DNA from: an uncultured Oscillospiraceae bacterium
Lineage (GTDB): Bacteria; Bacillota; Clostridia; Oscillospirales; Oscillospiraceae
Assembly: GCA_947623745.1 (NCBI GenBank)
Contig: CANQHN010000017.1
Span: 1 to 56,867 of the forward strand
Direction of reading: 5' to 3'
Length of the DNA: 56,867 nucleotides
Shown here: positions 1 through 6,085 of the stretch, one piece after another
Layout of the letters: each line of letters opens with the position of its first letter
How positions within the stretch are numbered: position 1 is the stretch's first letter
The notes under the pieces: generated by a model
The model's database searches: none
Told to the model about the DNA's origin: nothing
The model's input: the letters and a program-made list of their open reading frames with translations, nothing else
Position numbers and translations under genes: made by a program

Positions 1-719
1 AGCACGCAGTCCACCATGTGCTCCAGCACCTTGGGGCCGGCGATGGAGCCCTCCTTGTTCACGTGGCCGATGACGAACACGGTGATGTTCTCCCCCTTGG
101 CCAGCTGCATCAGGGCCATGGTGCACTCCTTCACCTGGCTGACGCTGCCGGGGGCGGCGGTCAGGTCGCCGTGGTACAAGGTCTGGATGGAGTCCACGAT
201 GAGCACGTCGGGCTGAAGGGCGTGGACGGCGTCCAGCGTGTTCTCCAGGTTGGACTCCCCCAGCAGGTACAGGCCCTCCCCCCGCACCCGCAGGCGCTCG
301 GCCCGCAGCTTGATCTGCCGCTCCGACTCCTCGCCGGAGACGTAGAGCACCTTGGCGAAGCGGCACAGGTGGTCGCAGATCTGGAGCATCAGGGTGGACT
401 TGCCGATGCCCGGCGCGCCGCCCACCAGTACCAGGGAGCCGCGCACCGCGCCGCCCCCCAGCACCCGGTCCAGCTCCCCCATGCCGGTCTGGAACCGCAG
501 CTCGTCGGTGGTCTCCACCTGGGCGATGGCCCTGGGCATCCGCTCGGGCACCCCCAGGGCGGAGCCGGAGGGGCGCGCCGCGCCGGCGCGCTTGGCGGCG
601 GGCTTCTCCGCCGGGCGCTCCACCACCGTGTTCCAAGCCCCGCAGGCCGGGCATCTGCCCACCCACTTGGGGGTCTCGTTGCCGCACTCGGTACAGAAAA
701 AGAGGGTCTTGGTTTTCAT
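1..719 (-). CDS. radA: DNA repair protein RadA (Sms), N-terminal part; gene runs off the left edge
   Basis: RadA is a RecA-like ATPase that drives branch migration during recombinational repair in the cytoplasm. The ATG at 719 starts a frame that stays open to base 1. A four-cysteine zinc finger is visible at residues 9-26 (CTEC...CPAC), followed near residue 100 by the Walker A motif GGAPGIGKST. The KNRFG motif and Lon-like C-terminal domain of the family would lie outside the window, so roughly half of the usual ~450 residues is seen. The gene begins 3 bases after the stop of the upstream amidase gene, so the two are probably cotranscribed from the promoter at 1496-1524. Identity is secure; completeness cannot be judged. 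Confidence 0.95.
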   Translation of the reverse strand, partial: MKTKTLFFCTECGNETPKWVGRCPACGAWNTVVERPAEKPAAKRAGAARPSGSALGVPERMPRAIAQVETTDELRFQTGMGELDRVLGGGAVRGSLVLVGGAPGIGKSTLMLQICDHLCRFAKVLYVSGEESERQIKLRAERLRVRGEGLYLLGESNLENTLDAVHALQPDVLIVDSIQTLYHGDLTAAPGSVSQVKECTMALMQLAKGENITVFVIGHVNKEGSIAGPKVLEHMVDCV

Positions 720-722
720 CGT

Positions 723-1436
723 CTACACTCCTGTGTCCTCATTGGTAGGCCCCGGCGCGGTGAGGATGGCGCCGGCCAGGACGGCGGCCAGTCTGCGCTG
801 GTAGCCGTCCGAGCGCAGCAGGGCCTCCTCCTCCGGGTTGGTCAAAAAGCCGCACTCCACCAGGATGGCGGCGCAGTCCACGTGGTTGAGCAGGTACACG
901 CTGTCCGGGATGGGCTTGGCCTTGCGGCCGTTGTCCGGGTCCAGCCCGGCGGCCAGGGCGGCCTGGACGTGCTCGGCCACCGCTTTGGAGCCCTCCGTGG
1001 GGGCGTAGAACACCTGGGCCCCGCGGTACCTGCCGTCCGGATAGCTGTTCTGGTGGATGCTCACCAGCAGGCCGCAGCCCAGCTCCCGGATCATCCGTTC
1101 CCGGTTGTGCAGGTCGGAGACCTTCTTCTCCCGCAGGGTCTCGGACCCCACGTCGTGCAGAGACAGGTCCTCCCGCCGCAGCAGCTCCGGAGCGACCCCG
1201 TAGAAGGCCAGCACATCCTCCAGCTTCAGGGCCACGTCCAGGTTGATTTGGCTCTCCAGGGCCCCGGTGATGGAGACGGCCCCGCCGTCCTCCCCGCCGT
1301 GGCCGGCGTCGATGATCAGTGCCCCGCCCCGGAGCGCCGGCCCCATGGCCGGGGCAGCGGCCCCCCGCCAGGCCAGCAGCGCCCCGCCGCCGGCCAGGAC
1401 CGCCGCCGCCAGGGCGGCACAGAGCATTTTTTTCAC
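723..1436 (-). CDS. cwlD: N-acetylmuramoyl-L-alanine amidase, CwlD type
   Basis: Amidase_3-family hydrolase that cleaves the MurNAc-L-alanine bond; the CwlD subgroup helps make the muramic-lactam of spore cortex. The N-terminus is a signal anchor of about 20 hydrophobic residues. Zinc-binding and catalytic signatures are present: DAGHGGEDGG (His ~46), the Glu in ESQINLDVA, the His in SIHQNSY and the late Glu in ILVECGFLTN. Length (237 aa) fits CwlD. I chose the GTG at 1436 because GGAGG lies 8 bases upstream; a GTG at 1445 overlaps that ribosome-binding site. The promoter upstream looks like sigma-A rather than a sporulation type, so a vegetative role is possible. The specific CwlD assignment rests on size and spore-gene context. 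Confidence 0.82.
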   Translation of the reverse strand: MKKMLCAALAAAVLAGGGALLAWRGAAAPAMGPALRGGALIIDAGHGGEDGGAVSITGALESQINLDVALKLEDVLAFYGVAPELLRREDLSLHDVGSETLREKKVSDLHNRERMIRELGCGLLVSIHQNSYPDGRYRGAQVFYAPTEGSKAVAEHVQAALAAGLDPDNGRKAKPIPDSVYLLNHVDCAAILVECGFLTNPEEEALLRSDGYQRRLAAVLAGAILTAPGPTNEDTGV

Positions 1437-1495
1437 TCGCCACACCTCCCGGTCCAGCCTATGGGCCGGAGGGCGGTTTTATCCCTGTTTTTTGC

Positions 1496-1524
1496 AGTAT
1501 AGCACAAATGTACGACTCTGTAAA
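1496..1524 (-). promoter_or_regulatory. sigma-A-type promoter for the amidase-radA unit
   Basis: On the minus strand TTTACA (1519-1524) and TATACT (1496-1501) are separated by exactly 17 bases, about 60 bases upstream of the amidase start and just downstream of the spoIVA terminator. The fit to the housekeeping consensus is good. No operator-like repeat is evident. Confidence 0.7.
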
Positions 1525-1536
1525 GGGGGCGGGCAC

Positions 1537-1568
1537 ATAAAAAACAGGGGGATGGCCTCCCCCCTGTT
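1537..1568 (-). terminator. Rho-independent terminator of spoIVA
   Basis: Minus-strand stem AACAGGGGG pairs with CCCCCTGTT around a short loop and runs directly into a T-tract (TTTTTTA). It begins a few bases after the spoIVA stop codon. Confidence 0.85.
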
Positions 1569-1571
1569 CGG

Positions 1572-3050
1572 TCACAGGATGATGCAGATGAGCCCGCCGG
1601 ACCCCTCGTTGATGATGCGCTGGAGGGTCTCCCGCAGCTTGGCGCGGGCCTCCTCGGGCATCCGCTTGACCTTGGCGTTCAGGTCCTCCCCCACCAGCTC
1701 GTGGAAGGACTTGCCGAAGATGTTGGACTGCCAGATCTTCTGGGTGTCCCCCTCGAACTCCTGGAGCAGATAGTGGATCATGTCCTCGCTCTGCTTCTCA
1801 CTGCCCACGATGGGGGACACCTCCGTCTCGATGTCCGCGCGGATCATGTGGATGGAGGGGGCGCTGGCCTTCAGGCGCACGCCGTAGCGGCCCCCCTGCT
1901 TGACGATCTCCGGCTCCTCCAGCACCAGGGAGTCGATGGAGGGGACCACGATGCCGTAGCCGGTCTCCTCCACCTCCTTCAGGGCGCCGGCCACCTTGTC
2001 ATAGGCACTCTTCACCCCGGCCAGCTGGGTGAGCAGGCCCACCAGGTCGCCGTCGTCGGCGATCTGGAACCCGGACTGCTGGGACAGGGTGGTGTAGAAC
2101 AGCGACCGGGGCAGCTCCAGCTCACCCCGGGCCACCCCCGTACCCAGGTCGATGGCTGACACCCTGGCCGAGCTGACCTGCTCGCAGCCCCGGATGGTCC
2201 CCATGGACCCCTCCACGTCCCGGATGCGGCGCAGGCACCCCGCCCCCTCCCGGATGGCGGCGTACAGGGCGGCCTTGATGGGGTGCTCCCGGGGCAGGGC
2301 GTCCACCCAGGGAGGCAGGAACAGGTCCAGCTCCTTGATGGGGAACTCGTAGAGCACGCTCTTGAGCAGCTCGCCGATGTCCCCCTCGGACAGCTCCAGG
2401 CAGTTGGCCGCCACACAGGTCACGTCGTACCGCTTGGAGATGTCCGCCCGGATGGCCTGGGTGCGCTCGGAGGCGGGGTAGGCGGAGTTGAGCAGCACCA
2501 GGAAGGGCTTGCCCAGCTCTTTCAGCTCCGAGATGACCCGCTCCTCCGCCTCCAGGTAGTCCTCCCGGGGGATCTCGGTGATGGTGCCGTCGGTGGTCAC
2601 CACGATGCCGATGGTGGAGTGCTCGGCGATGACTTTCCGGGTGCCCACCTCCGCCGCCTCGGCCATGGGGATTGGCTGGGGAAACCAGGGGGTGGTGACC
2701 ATGCGCTCGGTCTCCCCCTCCAGGTGGCCCACCGCGCCGCTGACCATATAGCCCACGCAGTCGATGAGCCGCACCTGGAAGGCCGCCGCGCCGTCCATGG
2801 ACACCGCCACCGCCTCCTCCGGGACGAACTTGGGCTCGGCGGTCATGATGGTGCGGCCGGAGCCGCTCTGGGGCAGCTCATCCCGGGCCCGCTCCCGGCG
2901 GTAGACGTTTTCGATGTTGGGGATGACCAGGGTCTCCATGAAGCGCTTGATGAATGTGGATTTTCCCGTGCGTACCGGCCCAACCACGCCGATGTAGATA
3001 TCGCCCTCGGTGCGCAGGGCGATATCCTCATAGATTTTGCGATCTTCCAC
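1572..3050 (-). CDS. spoIVA: Stage IV sporulation protein A, spore coat ATPase
   Basis: SpoIVA hydrolyses ATP to polymerise into the basal layer of the coat around the forespore; SpoVM anchors it to the outer forespore membrane. The product is 492 aa, the same length as B. subtilis SpoIVA, with the P-loop GPVRTGKST at residues 24-32, a Walker B-like DCVGYMV near residue 97 and the conserved hydrophobic C-terminus ending ICIIL that contacts SpoVM in Bacillus. It starts at a GTG (3048-3050) preceded by GGAGGAATATCA. It has its own sigma-E-type promoter (3094-3123) and its own terminator. The neighbouring sipL and probable spoVM encode its known partners. Confidence 0.98.
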   Translation of the reverse strand: MEDRKIYEDIALRTEGDIYIGVVGPVRTGKSTFIKRFMETLVIPNIENVYRRERARDELPQSGSGRTIMTAEPKFVPEEAVAVSMDGAAAFQVRLIDCVGYMVSGAVGHLEGETERMVTTPWFPQPIPMAEAAEVGTRKVIAEHSTIGIVVTTDGTITEIPREDYLEAEERVISELKELGKPFLVLLNSAYPASERTQAIRADISKRYDVTCVAANCLELSEGDIGELLKSVLYEFPIKELDLFLPPWVDALPREHPIKAALYAAIREGAGCLRRIRDVEGSMGTIRGCEQVSSARVSAIDLGTGVARGELELPRSLFYTTLSQQSGFQIADDGDLVGLLTQLAGVKSAYDKVAGALKEVEETGYGIVVPSIDSLVLEEPEIVKQGGRYGVRLKASAPSIHMIRADIETEVSPIVGSEKQSEDMIHYLLQEFEGDTQKIWQSNIFGKSFHELVGEDLNAKVKRMPEEARAKLRETLQRIINEGSGGLICIIL

Positions 3051-3093
3051 TGATATTCCTCCTTCGGCCGCCTTCAGCCGGTCTTTTCCCTAC

Positions 3094-3123
3094 ACTATAT
3101 GGGGATAAGCTGTGGAATATGAC
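3094..3123 (-). promoter_or_regulatory. sigma-E-type (mother-cell) promoter of spoIVA
   Basis: On the minus strand GTCATATT (3116-3123) and CATATAGT (3094-3101) are separated by 14 bases. They resemble the B. subtilis sigma-E -35 (ATA core) and -10 (CATACAnT) elements at standard spacing. spoIVA is a sigma-E gene in Bacillus, which supports the reading. The -10 box differs at two positions from the consensus as I recall it. Confidence 0.72.
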
Positions 3124-3151
3124 CGCCGCGGGGGACCGTGTTCCTCCGATG

Positions 3152-3180
3152 AAAAAAGGCGCCGGCCTGCGGCCGGCGCC
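3152..3180 (-). terminator. Rho-independent terminator of sipL
   Basis: A perfect 10-bp stem GGCGCCGGCC / GGCCGGCGCC with a 3-base loop is followed on the minus strand by six T residues (3152-3157). It starts 10 bases after the sipL stop and separates sipL from the spoIVA promoter. Confidence 0.92.
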
Positions 3181-3189
3181 CGGGTCCAT

Positions 3190-4698
3190 TCAGCGCACAC
3201 GGGGGATGAGCAGCATCCTGCCAGCGGGCAGCTGGCCGTCCTCCAGCTCGTTGGCCTGGGAGATCTCCTCCTCGGTGGTGCCGTAGGCCTTGGCGATGTC
3301 CCACAGCCCCTCGCCGGGAGCGCTCATGCGCAGGACGATGGACGGCTGTCCCCCGTCCCCCGCGGTCCGCTCCTCCCCCAGGTCCGCGCCGCAGACGCCC
3401 TGGACCTGGTCGTCAGCGGTGATGAAGCTGTGGAAATCCAGGGTAAAGCGCACCTCCAGGCCGCCGGCGGCGGGGATCACGTACAGCTCCCGGGGCTGGG
3501 CGCACCAGCACTGGCACGTCCCCGCGGCGCTCTCGCAGCGGCTCTGGACGGACAGGGACTTCTCCACCCCCTGGAGCTGTCCGGCGTCATCCAGGTACAG
3601 GGCCGTGAAGCGCACCTGGGCCGTGAGCACGGTCTGCTCCCCCTCGGTGCCCCGGGCCACCTCCCCCACCTGGGCCCAGCAGCAGGGGACGGCCCGCACC
3701 GGGGTGGTGGTCTCCATCAGCTCCCGCACCGGAACGGCCCGTTCCCCCTGCTCCATGACCCGGTGCAGGCGGTAGGTCTCCATGCGGGTCTCCGTCCGGC
3801 AGCTGGTGCTGTACAGGTCCCGCAGGATGGTCACCGGCCGGTGCTCCCGGACCACGGCCTGAGCCAGCAGCTCCGCCGTCACGGTGCCGATGCTGCCCCC
3901 TTCCAGGTCCTCCAGCCGCAGCTCGGACAGGGCCGCACGCACCTGGCAGCGGCTGTCCTCCCCGACCCCGGCCACCTCCATGATCTGGGAGAAGGCCAGG
4001 CTCTGGCGCACCGTTTTCAGCTCGCCGCCGTCCCGCACCAGGGCCTCCAGCTCCAGCGCGCCCTTGAAGATGAGCTTACTGCCGATGAGCTTGCTCTCGG
4101 CGCAGCGGGGCTCGCCCCGCAGGGTGAGCACCTCCCCGTCGGAGAAGCCCAAATCAATGTCCTCCGAGAATGTAAAGGGTTTTTCCTGTACGGCTATTAC
4201 CACGTCGGCCCCGTGCTCGGTCAGCAGCTGGCGCACGCCGTTCTCCCCGTCCTCCGCCGCGCCGGAGCACAGCTCCAGCTGGGAGGGCTGCCAGGCCTGC
4301 ACCTCCACCGCAAGCTCCAGGCGCACCAAAATCTTCCGGGGGTTGAGCAGACGGGCCTCACACCAGCGCACCCGGGGGAAGGCCAGGGCGCTGCCCTGCC
4401 CGGTGAGGGCCGGGGCGTCGGCCTGGCAGGTAAAGGGCAGGTCCACCTCCATCCGGCGCACCTCCTCCCCCGCCTCGGGCAGGTAGAACACACAGGCCCG
4501 GGCCTGGCCAGTGACGCTCACCGCCCCGTCCCGCACCTGCTTGTTCGTCAAATACGCCTGTCCCTCCGCCTCCAGGATGCGCAGGATGTCCGGGCAGGCG
4601 TCGGGCACGATGGCCTCCCTCGTCTCCTCCTGACACACCGTGGCGTCCAGCGCCAGCTCATAACAGTTTACCGTATCACGCCGCAATTCCAGCTCCAT
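3190..4698 (-). CDS. sipL: SipL-like spore coat morphogenetic protein (DUF3794 repeats plus LysM)
   Basis: SipL, described in Clostridioides difficile, binds SpoIVA through its C-terminal LysM domain and is needed for coat encasement; it is the functional counterpart of Bacillus SpoVID. Most of the 502-aa product consists of DUF3794-type beta-rich repeats, and residues ~450-500 form a LysM-like module (GEGLWDIAKAYGTTEEEI...LPAGRMLLIP). No signal peptide or membrane segment is seen, consistent with a mother-cell cytosolic coat protein. The ATG at 4698 has GAGGGAG eight bases upstream and is preferred over a TTG at 4722. It lies directly upstream of its partner gene spoIVA, which strengthens the call. 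A run of AT-rich codons occurs around 4150-4200. Confidence 0.9.
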   Translation of the reverse strand: MELELRRDTVNCYELALDATVCQEETREAIVPDACPDILRILEAEGQAYLTNKQVRDGAVSVTGQARACVFYLPEAGEEVRRMEVDLPFTCQADAPALTGQGSALAFPRVRWCEARLLNPRKILVRLELAVEVQAWQPSQLELCSGAAEDGENGVRQLLTEHGADVVIAVQEKPFTFSEDIDLGFSDGEVLTLRGEPRCAESKLIGSKLIFKGALELEALVRDGGELKTVRQSLAFSQIMEVAGVGEDSRCQVRAALSELRLEDLEGGSIGTVTAELLAQAVVREHRPVTILRDLYSTSCRTETRMETYRLHRVMEQGERAVPVRELMETTTPVRAVPCCWAQVGEVARGTEGEQTVLTAQVRFTALYLDDAGQLQGVEKSLSVQSRCESAAGTCQCWCAQPRELYVIPAAGGLEVRFTLDFHSFITADDQVQGVCGADLGEERTAGDGGQPSIVLRMSAPGEGLWDIAKAYGTTEEEISQANELEDGQLPAGRMLLIPRVR

Positions 4699-4729
4699 TG
4701 TGACCGCTCCCTCATTCTTCAATGTCCGG

Positions 4730-4783
4730 CCCCGGCTCCGCCGGGGGCCCGCTTTGTGACACTGTATGCGCCGGGAGCCGGGG
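4730..4783. repeat. 10-bp inverted repeat between spoVM and sipL
   Basis: CCCCGGCTCC (4730-4739) and GGAGCCGGGG (4774-4783) are perfect reverse complements separated by 34 bases, inside the 99-base gap between the spoVM stop and the sipL start. There is no T-tract, so it is not a classical terminator. It could form an mRNA stem just ahead of the sipL ribosome-binding site. Confidence 0.5.
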
Positions 4784-4797
4784 TTATGCCCCCCGGG

Positions 4798-4872
4798 TCA
4801 CTCTTTCAGTCCAAACAGTCTGCGCAGCACACCCCGCAGCCACTTGGGGGAGCGCACCACTACGATACCCAC
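4798..4872 (-). CDS. spoVM: Probable SpoVM, 24-residue membrane-curvature-sensing spore coat anchor
   Basis: A 24-codon frame starts at GTG 4872 with AGGAGG seven bases upstream and ends TGA at 4798. Its core SPKWLRGVLRRLFG aligns without gaps to B. subtilis SpoVM (26 aa): Pro9, Lys10, Leu12, Gly14, Arg17 and Gly21 match, and hydrophobic positions 15, 16, 19 and 20 are conserved in character. SpoVM is an amphipathic helix that settles on the convex forespore membrane and recruits SpoIVA; Pro9 is critical there. Context agrees twice: sipL and spoIVA follow it, and the preceding prpC-prkC-rsgA order also leads to spoVM in B. subtilis. A sigma-E-like -10 (CATATACT, 4918-4925) lies upstream without a clear -35. 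Short length keeps some doubt. Confidence 0.8.
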   Translation of the reverse strand: MGIVVVRSPKWLRGVLRRLFGLKE

Positions 4873-4945
4873 AAGCCTTCCTCCTCTCGCCCAGACTCGG
4901 CCTTCGCCGGCTGATACAGTATATGGGATCGGGGGCCGCCGTGAC

Positions 4946-5200
4946 ACAAAAGAGGCCGGACTACCGTCCGGCCTCTGAGACTGTCGAAAAAGGCCAAGGC
5001 CTTTTCCGACAAAGGGCTGCGGCCCGCGGCAGCGCACTCGCTGCGCTCGCACGTTTGCGGGCCGAGAGGTATTTTTCCCAACGTGCATGCCGCCGGGAAA
5101 AATAGATCACACTGGATTCGCGCCTGTGGGCGCGAACTCTGCGAGGCTCTCTTGACAAACTAAGGCCGGACATTACCTGTCCGGCCTCTTTTTATTCTTA
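4946..5200. repeat. Gene-free structured interval of nested inverted repeats between rsgA and spoVM
   Basis: This 325-base gap (4873-5197) holds no convincing gene. Two similar hairpins bracket it: 4951-4976 (stem AGAGGCCGGAC, loop TACC) and 5163-5187 (stem AGGCCGGACA, loop TTACC), both followed on the plus strand by CT or CTCT. Inside are a 13/14-bp inverted repeat (4982-4995 with 4998-5011), a GGCCCGC/GCGGGCC pair (5021-5027, 5057-5063) enclosing GCAGCG/CGCTGC, a perfect 10-bp TATTTTTCCC/GGGAAAAATA pair (5070-5079, 5095-5104) and a perfect 8-bp TTCGCGCC/GGCGCGAA pair (5117-5124, 5129-5136). It could be a small mobile repeat, a structured RNA or a complex terminator. The left hairpin has a short minus-strand T-run, the right one a plus-strand CTTTTTATT. 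Confidence 0.7.
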
Positions 5201-6085
5201 TCGTTTTTCCCACTCCCAGTCCGGGATGGCCTTCACCTGCTCGTAGAGCCGCACATAGCTCTGGTGGCGGCTCCTGGGGATCTCCCCGGCCTTGACGGCG
5301 GCCAGCACGGCGCAGCCTTTCTCCTTCACGTGGGCGCAGTCCTGGAACTGGCACTTGTCCAGATAGGGCCGGAACTCCCGGAAGGTGTACTGCAGGTCCT
5401 CCCTGCGGGTGAGCTCCATGCGCTCGATATCGAAGGAGGAAAACCCGGGCGTGTCCGCCGCCACCGCCCCGCAGGACAGGCGGAACAGCTCCACGTGGCG
5501 GGTGGTGTGCCGGCCCCGGCCCAGCTTTTCGCTCACTTCCCCGGTCTGAATGGAGAACCCGGGCTCCAGGGCGTTGAGGATGCTGGACTTGCCCACGCCG
5601 GAATTTCCTGTAAAGGCCACTACCTTGCCGGCAATCAGCGCCCGGAGCTCCTCGATGCCGGCGCCGGTGGCGGCGCTGGCCAGGACGGTGGGGAACCCGG
5701 CTTTTCGGTAGATCTCCGCCAGCTCCTCCCCGGGGACCAGGTCGCACTTGTTGACGCAGATCACGCACTCACAGCCCCGGCCCTCCGCGATGGACACCAC
5801 CCGGTCGATGAGGAACGGGTCGGTCACCGGGGTGGCCCGGGAGGCAATGATCACCAGCTGGTCGATGTTGGCCACGGCGGGCCGCTGGAACTCATTTTTC
5901 CGGGGCAGGATCTCGTCCAGGGCCCCCTGCCCCCCGCCCAGGGGGGTAAAGGTCACCCGGTCCCCCACCAGGGGGGCGATCTTCCCGTAGCGGTGTCTGC
6001 CCCGGCCGCGGCAGGCGGTGATCTCCCGGCCGTCGTCCACGTAGTAGAACCCGCTCAGGGCCTTCATGATGATCCCCTGGGCCAT
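5198..6085 (-). CDS. rsgA: Ribosome small subunit-dependent GTPase RsgA (CpgA/YloQ)
   Basis: RsgA is a circularly permuted GTPase that checks late 30S subunit maturation. The 295-aa product shows an N-terminal OB-fold, then G4 (NKCDLV, ~115) ahead of G1 (GNSGVGKSS, ~165) and G3 (DTPGFSSF, ~210), the permuted order diagnostic of the family, and a C-terminal zinc knuckle with Cys and His ligands (CQFQDCAHVKEKGC). Its ATG overlaps the prkC stop (TAATG), so translation is probably coupled. In B. subtilis CpgA is itself a PrkC substrate, which suits the linkage. It is the last gene of the long run starting at cdaA. Confidence 0.97.
   Translation of the reverse strand: MAQGIIMKALSGFYYVDDGREITACRGRGRHRYGKIAPLVGDRVTFTPLGGGQGALDEILPRKNEFQRPAVANIDQLVIIASRATPVTDPFLIDRVVSIAEGRGCECVICVNKCDLVPGEELAEIYRKAGFPTVLASAATGAGIEELRALIAGKVVAFTGNSGVGKSSILNALEPGFSIQTGEVSEKLGRGRHTTRHVELFRLSCGAVAADTPGFSSFDIERMELTRREDLQYTFREFRPYLDKCQFQDCAHVKEKGCAVLAAVKAGEIPRSRHQSYVRLYEQVKAIPDWEWEKR

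Noticed and set aside
18-1502. Long plus-strand frames opposite radA and the amidase, and similar ones opposite most genes (for example 6112-8094, 12795-14573, 54552-56222 minus).
   Set aside because: All mirror codon bias of real genes on the other strand; the minus or plus partner carries the conserved motifs.
4860-5173. Several overlapping short frames (60-96 codons) in the gap between rsgA and spoVM.
   Set aside because: They consist of translated inverted repeats with no start signals; only the last 24 codons ending at 4798 have a ribosome-binding site and family similarity.
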